Of a stretch of 64,000 bases of DNA, positions 7,849-16,477 are shown in pieces. Origin of the DNA: Arcobacter lacus (GTDB lineage: Bacteria > Campylobacterota > Campylobacteria > Campylobacterales > Arcobacteraceae); assembly GCF_003063295.1 (NCBI RefSeq), contig NZ_MUXF01000001.1, positions 248,001 through 312,000 on the forward strand, written 5' to 3'. The notes under the pieces are model-generated. The model was not told the origin of the DNA. It saw nothing but the letters and a program-made list of their open reading frames with translations, and searched no databases. Position 1 is the first letter of the stretch; each line of letters begins with the position of its first letter. Made by a program: the position numbers and the translations under genes.

Positions 7849-8310
7849 ATGGAAATATATGAAAAAATAAATCTATTATTGAAAGAAAAAAGTTTAAATA
7901 AGAAAAATTTTGCTATAAAACTTATTGCACTTGAGCCAAAATTAAAAAGTACTGGAGAAATTCCTACTATAAAAGCAATATATGCTTATTTAAGTGGTGA
8001 TATTGCTTTAAAAGTAGAGTTATTACCATATATTGCAGAAGTGTTAGAAATACCTGAACAAATACTCTTTGATGATAGTAGTCGAACTAGAAAAATCTAT
8101 TTAAAACATATTTTATAAAGTCTCTCAAGTGAAGAAAAAGAGTTGATAAAATCAAAAGTTTGTTCAGAACAAACATCAAAAATAAATATTCCAAAAGATA
8201 GATTTCATCAAATCAATGATTTACTAATCTATGCTCCAGAGATATTTTTAGAAAATTTAGAGAATACTTTAAAAAACTACAAAGATTTAACTTTAAAATT
8301 TACAAAATAA
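7849..8310 (+). pseudogene. XRE-type helix-turn-helix regulator split by an in-frame TAA
   Basis: The first 89 codons encode an XRE/lambda-repressor-like HTH region ('INLLLKEKSLNKKNFAIKL' and 'PTIKAIYAYLSGDIALKVEL', then a predicted helix with EIPEQILF). A TAA stop at 8116-8118 follows. The same frame then continues for 63 sense codons, beginning SLSSEEKELIKSK and ending at TAA 8308-8310, with protein-like content that looks like the regulator's natural C-terminal part. One base change (for example CAA to TAA) would restore a 153-residue protein. Because the stop falls after the DNA-binding domain, the 89-residue product could still bind DNA. A sequencing error is possible. Which genes it controls is not visible. 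Confidence 0.6.
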
Positions 8311-8318
8311 ATAGTTTT

Positions 8319-11297
8319 TTATTTCTCATCAACCATTGTATAATGTAACTCTAAACCTTTAGAAGTTGCAACAAAACCATTTATATTAATAGTTCCATCA
8401 TGTACCATTTTATGATGTTCTTTACAAAGAGGAATTAGATTATATTTATGGTTTGCATTTATATGTCCAATAAAGCCATCTTTATTAGCACGTGCTTGTT
8501 CTTTTATATGATGAACATCATCACAAGCTCGTCCACAAATTACACAGTTTGAAGCAAAAACACTATTATTATATTTTGAAGTTTTCTTTTGAGATAGTCT
8601 TTCTAAAGGATTATAATCATCAGTTAATTTTTTTCGTATTTCATTTGCAATATTTAAAAACTCTTTATCCATATGAAGTGATTTTGCATATTCTAATCCA
8701 TACATAGAAGAACCACTTCCAAAAGCTAATTTTCTATCAAAAATAAGTTTATCTTCATCATCTTTATAAAAAACGGATAAATGTAAAGAAATAATATTTT
8801 TTAGTTTTTGTATCTCTTCAATTTCAGGAAGTTGATGTAAATGTGTAGCAAAAACAAATAAAGCTTCAAGTTTTGCTAATTTTAAAATAGCACTTGCAAC
8901 GATACTTAATCCACTCATAGTTTCTGTACTATGTGAGATTTCGTCACCCAAAATAAGTGAATTTTTACTAGCTCTATTAAAGATATTTTTTAACTCCAAC
9001 ATCTCAACTGCAAAAGATGATAATCCTTTTGCAATATTATCAGCTCCACTAATTCTTGTATAAACTGCATCAAAAATAGAAAATCTCATAGAACGACATG
9101 GTACATAAAATCCAGCTTGTGCTAAAACAACTGCGATTCCAATCGATTTCATCAAAGAAGATTTTCCCGAAGAGTTTATTCCATAAAGTAAAACTCCATG
9201 CATTTTATTATTGTACATATTTACTGGATTTGAATTTTTTATAATTATATTATCTTTGTATTCTTGAGAAGCAAGGCTTAGTTCTCCCAAAATAATGTCA
9301 TTTGGTACATAAATTCCTTGTTCTTCATTTGCTTCAATTATTGGATGTCTTAAATCAATAAGTTCTAAAAAGTTTTCATTCTCTTTTGTTTTTACAATCT
9401 TTGGACAAGTATAGTTATATTTTTTTGCTGTTTTTATATTTGAAACTGTTAAATCTACCTCAGCTATAAACTGTACTAATTCTTGAAGTAAAGTAGCAAA
9501 TTTCTTTTCAAATTCGTGAATTTTTTCTTTAAAAACAAGCTTATTTAACTCTACAATTTTTCGTAAATTATGTACATATTTATCTGAAATATCTTCAGTT
9601 AATTTACAAAAAATCTTTACTGAATTTGTTTGAACTTTTATATTAAAATCTTTAAACAAATACAATTCATCATCAACTATTAAATGAGAATTTAATAACT
9701 CTTTTTTAACTAAGTTAAATCTATTTTTTGTCAAAGTGATAAAAAATCCCTCTTTATCGAGTCTATTTATACTTACAAAATTTGAATCATCACTTTTCAT
9801 AAATGATAAAATATGTGTTCTTAACAATTCTAATTTAGAATATAAAATCTCATTTTGAGCGTTTAATTCGTCAATTTGAGTATTTATTCCAAAACTTATC
9901 ATATTGCTATCAACATCTTTTAACATAAATTTACCACTGATATTTAAATCAAAAGTCGAATCAATAGATTGAATAAATAAAGTTAAATCCGCACTACTAC
10001 AAGGCGGAGTTATAAATTTATAATTCTCCATAAAAGCTACAACTTCTTTGATACTTAAAAGCGAATCATAAAGATAATTTAACTCAAAAGGATGAAGCCT
10101 ATTTAGTTTTATTCTTCTTGTTAATCTTTCAATATCATAAATATTTGCTAATTCATTTTCTATTGGAGAGTGATAATCATATAACTCTTTTGATAAAGCA
10201 TATCTTCTTAACAACTCTTTACTATCTTTAACTGGATGAGTAAGTCTCTCTTTTAAAAGTCTTTTTCCCATTGCTGTTGAAGTGTTGTTTATAAGTTTTA
10301 TCAAACTTGGATTATGAGTTGTTTCAATTATATTTAGTTGTTCAAGTGCATTATTTCCAAGATAAATGTATCTACTAATATCAAGTTTTTGTGGAGTTGA
10401 AAGTTTTTGAATAATATTAGAGTCATGCCCAATTACAAAATCAATCAAAACAGCAAGAGATTCAGTGCTTAAAGGAACTCTTTCCATATCAAGATGTTCA
10501 ATAGAAGTTAGCAAAGACTCAATATTAAATACATTTTTAAAAAGTTCATTTTGATAAGAGATTTTTGGTCTAAAACTTCCAATATGAAAAGTCTTAAGAT
10601 TTAACTCTAAATAATCAATAACCTCTCTTTGATTTATATTTTTATCTGCAAATGTTATAACTACTTCGTTTGTTTTATGCATATTCATATAATTAAACAC
10701 TTCATCAAGTGCAAAAAATTTATCTTCACTTGTTCCATGAACTTCATTGTAATAACACTTTCCAGTAGTTACATCAATAGCACTATAACCAACCAAATAA
10801 ATACCTCTTATTTGATCAATTAAAAGTGAAGTTATATTATTTTCATCTTGGTCTATTACAAAATCAAAGTTTGTTCCAGGACTTACAACCGTATCCAAAT
10901 ATCTACTTACATTTGGAGGAAGTCCTTTTTGTCTGATAATTGCAATAGTATATTTTTGTTCAGATATTATTCTTGCTAAATGCTTTTCAAAAGCAATTGC
11001 TGGAACTCCAGCCATTATTGGATTTTCTTTTGAGTTTTCTAAAATAGATTTATTTTTTCGTGTAAGTTGAATATTAAGAAGTTCTGCTATCTCTTTTGCT
11101 TTTCCTATTTTTTCTTCATCATTATTTACTTCATAAACCTCAAAAAAAGTTCCTATTTCCATAAGAACCAAAGCGTTTGAGCCATATTTTTTTTCAAATA
11201 ACTTTTGAAGTTTAAAATAGGTAATAGTTAGAAGTTCACCCCTATTTTCTAAAAGTTCAGCAACTTCTTCTCTCACTATCTTCGCACTCCTGTCCAA
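8319..11297 (-). CDS. MutS7-type DNA mismatch repair protein with C-terminal HNH nuclease
   Basis: This 992-residue MutS has the mismatch-recognition domain with its Phe-x-Glu-type motif in 'EIGTFFEVYE' (47-56). Core lever/clamp regions lead to an ABC-type ATPase with Walker A GINSSGKSS (706-714), Walker B LILGDE (781-786) and 'FATHLHQLP' (816-824). A C-terminal HNH domain begins near residue 915, with CxxC (Cys918, Cys921), HH (929-930), Asn953, Cys958, HH (961-962) and His966. Fusion of MutS to HNH is the mark of the MutS7 subfamily known from Campylobacterota, giant viruses and octocoral mitochondria. These bacteria generally lack a conventional MutS/MutL pathway, so the fused nuclease may supply nicking activity. 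Its start overlaps the end of the heme-binding gene by 22 nt. Confidence 0.93.
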   Translation of the reverse strand: MDRSAKIVREEVAELLENRGELLTITYFKLQKLFEKKYGSNALVLMEIGTFFEVYEVNNDEEKIGKAKEIAELLNIQLTRKNKSILENSKENPIMAGVPAIAFEKHLARIISEQKYTIAIIRQKGLPPNVSRYLDTVVSPGTNFDFVIDQDENNITSLLIDQIRGIYLVGYSAIDVTTGKCYYNEVHGTSEDKFFALDEVFNYMNMHKTNEVVITFADKNINQREVIDYLELNLKTFHIGSFRPKISYQNELFKNVFNIESLLTSIEHLDMERVPLSTESLAVLIDFVIGHDSNIIQKLSTPQKLDISRYIYLGNNALEQLNIIETTHNPSLIKLINNTSTAMGKRLLKERLTHPVKDSKELLRRYALSKELYDYHSPIENELANIYDIERLTRRIKLNRLHPFELNYLYDSLLSIKEVVAFMENYKFITPPCSSADLTLFIQSIDSTFDLNISGKFMLKDVDSNMISFGINTQIDELNAQNEILYSKLELLRTHILSFMKSDDSNFVSINRLDKEGFFITLTKNRFNLVKKELLNSHLIVDDELYLFKDFNIKVQTNSVKIFCKLTEDISDKYVHNLRKIVELNKLVFKEKIHEFEKKFATLLQELVQFIAEVDLTVSNIKTAKKYNYTCPKIVKTKENENFLELIDLRHPIIEANEEQGIYVPNDIILGELSLASQEYKDNIIIKNSNPVNMYNNKMHGVLLYGINSSGKSSLMKSIGIAVVLAQAGFYVPCRSMRFSIFDAVYTRISGADNIAKGLSSFAVEMLELKNIFNRASKNSLILGDEISHSTETMSGLSIVASAILKLAKLEALFVFATHLHQLPEIEEIQKLKNIISLHLSVFYKDDEDKLIFDRKLAFGSGSSMYGLEYAKSLHMDKEFLNIANEIRKKLTDDYNPLERLSQKKTSKYNNSVFASNCVICGRACDDVHHIKEQARANKDGFIGHINANHKYNLIPLCKEHHKMVHDGTININGFVATSKGLELHYTMVDEK

Positions 11298-11695
11298 TCT
11301 CTTATTACTTTTCTATCTTCAGAGCTGATATTAGCTTTTGTATGTATTAAAAGGTAAGGTTGAAGAGGCATAGCAGCATATATTGTTCTATAAATATCTT
11401 TTAGATGTTCTTCTTTCTCTTTTTCACTATAAGTTTCCCAAATTGAGAAATTTAAAGCTTTTTTTCCTTCATTTACATGTTTTGAAATTGTCCAAGAAAA
11501 AGGAGCAATATATGAATACCAAGGATATACTGTTTCATTTGAATGGCAGTCATAACAAGCTGTTCTTAAAATATCCATGATTCCTTCTTCAGCTGTTATT
11601 TCTAAAGATTTATCTACAACTTCATTTTTTTTATTTGTTGGAATAAGTTGTATAACTAAAAAAAGTCCCAATAAAATTAATAAAAATCTTTTCAT
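11276..11695 (-). CDS. Small membrane-anchored heme-binding (cytochrome c-type) protein
   Basis: The 139-residue protein has an N-terminal hydrophobic segment (signal peptide or anchor, 'RFLLILLGLFLVIQLIP') followed by one heme c motif, CYDCH, in the context 'TACYDCHSNETVYPWYSYIAP'. It ends with 'ISSEDRKVIRDWTG'. This is the signature of the haem-binding-domain family (Pfam Haem_bd type), thought to be periplasmic with a role linked to respiration or redox. It overlaps the thioredoxin-like gene upstream by 4 nt and mutS7 downstream by 22 nt, so the three are probably co-transcribed. A functional link to DNA repair is not implied. The partner redox protein is unknown. Confidence 0.75.
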   Translation of the reverse strand: MKRFLLILLGLFLVIQLIPTNKKNEVVDKSLEITAEEGIMDILRTACYDCHSNETVYPWYSYIAPFSWTISKHVNEGKKALNFSIWETYSEKEKEEHLKDIYRTIYAAMPLQPYLLIHTKANISSEDRKVIRDWTGVRR

Positions 11696-12024
11696 GTACC
11701 ATCCATTAAATTATAAATTCTTCTTATTTCCTCTATAAATAGAGATAAGCTTATATTTCTTCCATATCGTTTGAACTCTTTTTTATCAAAAAGAACAACA
11801 ATTGTAGGAATCGAAAATACGCTAAACTGACTAGAAAGCTCTTTTGAAATATCTGTTTTTATTTCAAAAAGTTTCATTTTAGGAAAGTTTTTTGATACTT
11901 CAGTTTCAATTTTTGGTTTTAAAACTTTACAAACAGAACAATTATCTCCACTAAAATAAAGTATTATAGCTTGATTTTCACTTATAGCTTTTTTTAGTTC
12001 TTTTTCGTTTTCTATTTGTGTCAT
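11692..12024 (-). CDS. Thioredoxin-family protein, cytoplasmic
   Basis: This 110-residue thioredoxin-fold protein has the active-site motif CSVC in 'YFSGDNCSVCKVLKP' and the cis-Pro region 'FSVFSIPTIVVLFDKKE'. The motif differs from classical WCGPC, so it is a thioredoxin-like protein of unknown partner rather than the main Trx. I take the ATG at 12024 as start because GAGG lies 6 nt upstream; the frame extends to a TTG at 12036 with nothing to support it. No signal peptide is seen. Its ribosome-binding site directly abuts the U-tract of the leuA terminator, so it may be expressed by read-through or from a promoter I cannot see. Confidence 0.8.
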   Translation of the reverse strand: MTQIENEKELKKAISENQAIILYFSGDNCSVCKVLKPKIETEVSKNFPKMKLFEIKTDISKELSSQFSVFSIPTIVVLFDKKEFKRYGRNISLSLFIEEIRRIYNLMDGT

Positions 12025-12033
12025 TTTATACCT

Positions 12034-12062
12034 CAAAAAAAAAGATAGCTAAAAAGCTACCT
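12034..12062 (-). terminator. Rho-independent terminator of leuA
   Basis: On the minus strand, AGGTAGCT (12062-12055) and AGCTATCT (12050-12043) form an 8-bp stem with one G-U pair and a 4-nt T loop, followed by a run of about nine T. It lies 2 nt after the leuA stop codon. Confidence 0.85.
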
Positions 12063-12063
12063 T

Positions 12064-13617
12064 TTATACTTGGTGTTCACTACTTTTTGAAAGTCTCTTT
12101 TTCTGAGAAAGATAAGAATTTAAAGCACCAATATATGCTTTTGCTGTTGCAAGCATAGTATCAATACTCAATCCATGTCCTACAAAAGCTGGACTTGTTT
12201 CATCAAAAGAAACCCTTGTTGTTACTTTTGCTAAAGCATCTTTACCTTCTGTTACAGAGATTACTTTATAGTCTTTTAATTCACCACTAAATCCTGTAAT
12301 TCTATCAATCGTTTTAAAAATAGCATCCATTGTTCCATCACCAATTGCAGCATCTTTTATGATTTCATCTTTATATTTGATAGCAACAGCTGCTGTTGGA
12401 ACACCATTTGTACAATCACTAATTTGTAATCCAATTAAATCATAAGTTTTATCGTGATTTAAAGCTTCATCTGTGATTAACATTCTTACATCTTCATCAC
12501 TTATCTCTTTTTTATTATCTGCTAAAACTTTAAATCTTTCAAATGCTGCATTTAACTCATCATCACTTACTTTATCAAACCCTAATTGAACAATTTTATC
12601 TCTAAATGCTGCTCGACCAGAGTGTTTTCCTAAGATTAAAGTACTATCTTTGATAACACCAACATCTTCAGGTTTCATAATTTCATAAGTTTCTTGATGT
12701 TTTAAAACACCATCTTGGTGGATTCCACTTTCATGTGCAAAAGCATTTTTACCAACAATTGCCTTATTTTGTTGTGGCTCAACTCCTGTGATTGTAGCAA
12801 CTAATCTTGAAGTTGCATAAATTTCAGGAGTATTAATAGTTGTATATAAATCTCCAAAAGCATCTTTTCTAGTTTTTATAGCCATTACAGCCTCTTCTAA
12901 AGCTGAATTTCCAGCTCTTTCACCCAATCCATTTATTGTTACTTCTATTTGTCTAGCACCATTTAAAACTGCTGCTAAAGTATTTGCAGTTGCTAATCCT
13001 AAATCATTGTGATTATGTACTGAAATTATCGCTCTATCACCTGCATAAGCACTCAATTCTTTAACCATTGCACCTAACTCTGTTGGTAATCTGTATCCAA
13101 CAGTATCAGGTAAGTTTATAGTTTTTGCACCTGCACCTATAACAGCATCCATAACTTCTTTCATAAAAGGAATTTCACTTCTTCCTGCATCTTCTAAAGA
13201 AAATTCAACATCATCTACAAAAGTTTTTGCATATTCTACTGCTCTTATTGCTCTTTTGATAACTTCATCACCACTCATTTTTAACTTATATTGCATATGA
13301 ATAGGACTTGTTGCTATAAACGTATGAATTCTACTTTTAGCAGCACTTTGAACAGCTAATCCCGCTTGTTTTATATCATTATCAACTGCTCTTGCTAAAG
13401 AACAGATACTTGAGTTTTTTATAATTTGAGCGATTCTACTAACTGCATCAAAGTCACCTGGACTAGCTGCTGCAAATCCAGCTTCAATTACATCAACTCC
13501 TAATTTTTCTAATTGTAAAGCAACTTTAATTTTTTCTTCAGTATTCATCGAACAGCCAGGGCTTTGTTCACCATCTCTTAATGTTGTATCAAATACTATA
13601 ATTTTATTTTTATCCAT
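12064..13617 (-). CDS. leuA: 2-isopropylmalate synthase
   Basis: This enzyme makes the first committed step of leucine synthesis, joining acetyl-CoA and 2-oxoisovalerate. The 517-residue protein has the DRE-TIM metallolyase motif '[11 protein letters not shown]' (11-21) and the metal-binding HNHND (201-205). '[11 protein letters not shown]' and 'HESGIHQDG' follow, then the C-terminal regulatory domain that normally binds leucine for feedback inhibition. Length and order match the bacterial type 1 LeuA. It stands alone, with its own promoter, leader peptide and terminator; leuBCD are not in the window. The leader peptide suggests transcription responds to charged leucyl-tRNA, in addition to allosteric control. 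Confidence 0.97.
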   Translation of the reverse strand: MDKNKIIVFDTTLRDGEQSPGCSMNTEEKIKVALQLEKLGVDVIEAGFAAASPGDFDAVSRIAQIIKNSSICSLARAVDNDIKQAGLAVQSAAKSRIHTFIATSPIHMQYKLKMSGDEVIKRAIRAVEYAKTFVDDVEFSLEDAGRSEIPFMKEVMDAVIGAGAKTINLPDTVGYRLPTELGAMVKELSAYAGDRAIISVHNHNDLGLATANTLAAVLNGARQIEVTINGLGERAGNSALEEAVMAIKTRKDAFGDLYTTINTPEIYATSRLVATITGVEPQQNKAIVGKNAFAHESGIHQDGVLKHQETYEIMKPEDVGVIKDSTLILGKHSGRAAFRDKIVQLGFDKVSDDELNAAFERFKVLADNKKEISDEDVRMLITDEALNHDKTYDLIGLQISDCTNGVPTAAVAIKYKDEIIKDAAIGDGTMDAIFKTIDRITGFSGELKDYKVISVTEGKDALAKVTTRVSFDETSPAFVGHGLSIDTMLATAKAYIGALNSYLSQKKRLSKSSEHQV

Positions 13618-13704
13618 TGTAATTTACCTTTAAATATCTTATTTATTATATCTTTTTTTAATTAAAAAAAGAAAAACTGTCGTGTGATTATATGTGTTAA
13701 ATTG

Positions 13705-13725
13705 TAATTATAAAAATTATAATTA
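13705..13725 (-). other. AT-only hairpin in the leuA leader
   Basis: TAATTATAA and TTATAATTA form a perfect 9-bp inverted repeat around a 3-nt loop. It begins at the stop codon of the leader peptide (13725-13723). It may take part in switching the leuA leader fold, although it contains no G-C pairs and is weak by itself. About 25 nt further on is a T-rich run (13653-13676). I could not establish the competing terminator and antiterminator stems by eye. Confidence 0.35.
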
Positions 13726-13800
13726 GAGAGAAAAAGAAAGCAGGAGCAGAGAGTTTACACTTTTAATGAAATGGCTTTTATAAAAATCAAATATTTTCAT
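13723..13800 (-). CDS. leuL: leuA leader peptide (leucine attenuator)
   Basis: A 25-codon ORF begins with ATG at 13800-13798, 4-6 nt after a strong AAAGGAGAG, and stops at 13725-13723, 105 nt before leuA. Its C-terminal part reads SLLLLSFSL: four consecutive Leu codons (CTG CTC CTG CTT) plus a final CTC. CTG and CTC are rare in this AT-rich genome, where TTA predominates, which would make translation especially sensitive to leucyl-tRNA supply. With the near-consensus promoter just upstream, this is the layout of a leucine-responsive leader. The peptide is read directly; its regulatory role is inferred from the Leu run and position. Confidence 0.85.
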   Translation of the reverse strand: MKIFDFYKSHFIKSVNSLLLLSFSL

Positions 13801-13830
13801 ATTACTCTCCTTTGTTTATTTTAATTTTTA

Positions 13831-13859
13831 AGTATAATTAATAAATTTTTATTTGTCAA
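13831..13859 (-). promoter_or_regulatory. Sigma70-type promoter of the leuL-leuA unit
   Basis: On the minus strand TTGACA (13859-13854) is followed after exactly 17 nt by TATACT (13836-13831). This is close to the housekeeping consensus, and a start near 13824 would give a leader RNA of roughly 200 nt before leuA. Confidence 0.85.
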
Positions 13860-13903
13860 TAGCTTGAGTAAAAGTTTTGGAAATTTTTACTCAAATATAA
13901 CTA

Positions 13904-16477
13904 TTATAAATTTATAGGTAATTTTATAATAAAATTTGCCCCTTTTTCTAAATTATACACTTCAATTTTACCATTCATGTTGTTCTCTATAATTATTTTT
14001 GACATATAAAGACCTATTCCAGTACCTTTACCTTCATCTTTTGTTGTAAAATAAGGTTCAAATATTTTATTTACTATATTTTCATCTATTCCATTTGCAT
14101 TATCTTTTATTGAAATACAAATATTGTCATTTTCTATTTTAGTTTCAACAATTACAAGTGGATTAAGAATTTTATTTTCAATTATTGCATCTTTTGCATT
14201 TGTTAATATATTCAATATAACTTGAGAAAATTCATTTGGAAAACCATGGAATTCTAATTCATCTGAAGAAAAATTCTTTTCTAATTTTATATTATGATGT
14301 TCAAAAGTGGATTCAACCAATTCTATGGCTTTATTGACATTTTCATTGATTCCAAATTTTTCTTTTGATTTATTAGGCTTAAAAAAGTTTCTAAAATCAT
14401 CAATAGTTTTTGACATATTTTTTGTAAGCATATCTGCTTTATTTATTGATTTATCCATCATCTTTTCATCTAATTCCCCCATATCATAAGAGAATTTTAA
14501 ATTTTGAAGAACCAATCCTAAAGCATTTAAAGGTTGTCTCCATTGATGAGCAATATTTCCTATCATTTCTCCCATTGCAGCTAATCTTGTTTGTTGAATT
14601 AGAAGTTGTTCTTGCTCTTTTTGTTTTGAAGTTTCTATTTGAACTTTTTGTTCTAAATTACAATTTAATTTTTTTTCTTCTTTTATCAAATCTTCAATTT
14701 TTCCAGCCATTTCGTTAAATGAATTTTCAAGTTGTCCAATTTCATCTTTTGAAGTTACTTTTATTCTATAATCCAATTCATTATTTGCAAATTTTTTTGT
14801 TCCAACTAAAATATTTTCAATTTTTTTACTTAAATAACTTGACATTAATAAAGCTATTACAATCACTAAAATAACCATTGCAAAAGTTATTATTGTTAAT
14901 TCATTAATTAATGCATTTATAAAATCTTTTATTTCTAATTGATTTTCATTCATTATTTCAGACATACTTTCAGTTTGATTATTTAAAATTTTAATTACAT
15001 CTTCTCTTGTTTTATTAGCAGCTGAATGAAAATCATCAACACTTGCACCAATTGCTACAAATCCAAATCCTCTTTTTGTATTGCCGTATTTACCTGTATA
15101 ATAAGGAATTGTTGCGGCTGTTGTTAATTTCCAAACATTACTCCAATTTATTATAAAAGATCCATATCCCCCATTTTGAGTTAACTGCATCCAACCTTCA
15201 CATTGAGGAGCAAAATTTAAATATCTACAATCAAGTCCGACATTTCCATCCTCTTGTAATTGTTTTAGATTCGGTTTTTTTTCTAAACTTTGTTCTTCAA
15301 ATTTTGGATAATCTTTTAAAAATTGATTTATATCTTCATTTGAACTATAAAATTTTTCTGCAACATCAGCACTTAACCATGGCATTACTTTTTCACCACT
15401 ATTTTTATCATATCCAAAGATTGAATAATCTCTTGGATGAGCAATACTTTTTCCTTCATAATCCCAAATAAAAGCATAATTACCTAAAGTTGCATCTGCA
15501 ATATTTTGTTTTAAATTTATACTCGTAGGATTTAATGTATCTGTAAATTCTTGAATATGTCTATGATCTAAAGCCATAGAAATGTAACCTATTTTTTCAT
15601 TATTTTTAAATACAGGTGTAATAAATCGAATAATTCCTTCAAATCTTTTTCCTAAAGGATTTTCAATTCCTGCATATCCATATTTTTCTGGTTCAAACTC
15701 AATTCCAGCTTTTTTTGCTTTCTCTTTTGTAAAAGTTCCTATTATTTTACTTCCTATATATTCACCAATAACATCAGAAACATAAATCTCATTTTTATTT
15801 AATTTTGAAATATCATCAAAATATTTTTCAGCTTTCACATAAGTATTTTTACTATCTGAAACATTTGATTTTTCAGGATTTATTGAAGAAATTTTATATT
15901 TCTCATTTCCATTCAAATCAAAAAAACTTATCTCTTTGTAAATTGGAATATTTTTTGTTTTAAACTCTATTGGGTCAATATAATTAAACTCTTTTTCATT
16001 TTCTTTTAAATTTGCAGTTTTTTTATCTCGTTCAACTTTTTTTATCTCTTCTTTTGTTTTATAAGTATTTGTTTCATCATCATAAAAATATTCATCATGG
16101 ACAATAACATTTCTTGTTTTTGATTCATAAAAATTTTCTAAAATCTTTTGATTTAAATCTAATTTTGATAAAAACAATAAATCTTTATCTCTTTCATATA
16201 AGAAATCAGCAATATTATTTGCAATTTCATAGGAGATTTTTTCTAAAGAATCTTGAGATTTTTTATCCAAATTTTTTATACTATCTTCAATAGATGCATT
16301 TGCAGTATTTATAATAATCTCTTTATTTTGATTAAATAGAAATGTTGTACTTTTGTTTATGTACATATCTAATTTTAAAACACCTTCATAAGCAATATAT
16401 GCAATGAATAATAAAGGAATAATTTTTATTAAAATAAAAATTACAATTAATTTAATTCTAATGCTCAAATTTTTCAT
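13904..16477 (-). CDS. Cache-domain sensor histidine kinase
   Basis: This 857-residue membrane kinase has a transmembrane helix near residues 8-30. A large periplasmic sensor of about 490 residues follows, resembling a double-Cache domain (including 'FIWDYEGKSIAHPRDYSIFG'). Next are a second membrane helix near 525-550, HAMP, a short coiled coil, the H-box 'GNIAHQWRQPLNALG' (His644) and a complete HATPase with N-box 'ILNILTNAKDAI', 'KDNANGID' and 'GKGTGIGLYMSK'. The periplasmic domain suggests sensing of a small molecule such as a carboxylate or amino acid; the ligand is unknown. It starts inside the end of the upstream REC-HD-GYP gene (20-nt overlap), so the two are a coupled pair. The phosphate acceptor is probably that protein's receiver. 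Confidence 0.88.
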   Translation of the reverse strand: MKNLSIRIKLIVIFILIKIIPLLFIAYIAYEGVLKLDMYINKSTTFLFNQNKEIIINTANASIEDSIKNLDKKSQDSLEKISYEIANNIADFLYERDKDLLFLSKLDLNQKILENFYESKTRNVIVHDEYFYDDETNTYKTKEEIKKVERDKKTANLKENEKEFNYIDPIEFKTKNIPIYKEISFFDLNGNEKYKISSINPEKSNVSDSKNTYVKAEKYFDDISKLNKNEIYVSDVIGEYIGSKIIGTFTKEKAKKAGIEFEPEKYGYAGIENPLGKRFEGIIRFITPVFKNNEKIGYISMALDHRHIQEFTDTLNPTSINLKQNIADATLGNYAFIWDYEGKSIAHPRDYSIFGYDKNSGEKVMPWLSADVAEKFYSSNEDINQFLKDYPKFEEQSLEKKPNLKQLQEDGNVGLDCRYLNFAPQCEGWMQLTQNGGYGSFIINWSNVWKLTTAATIPYYTGKYGNTKRGFGFVAIGASVDDFHSAANKTREDVIKILNNQTESMSEIMNENQLEIKDFINALINELTIITFAMVILVIVIALLMSSYLSKKIENILVGTKKFANNELDYRIKVTSKDEIGQLENSFNEMAGKIEDLIKEEKKLNCNLEQKVQIETSKQKEQEQLLIQQTRLAAMGEMIGNIAHQWRQPLNALGLVLQNLKFSYDMGELDEKMMDKSINKADMLTKNMSKTIDDFRNFFKPNKSKEKFGINENVNKAIELVESTFEHHNIKLEKNFSSDELEFHGFPNEFSQVILNILTNAKDAIIENKILNPLVIVETKIENDNICISIKDNANGIDENIVNKIFEPYFTTKDEGKGTGIGLYMSKIIIENNMNGKIEVYNLEKGANFIIKLPINL

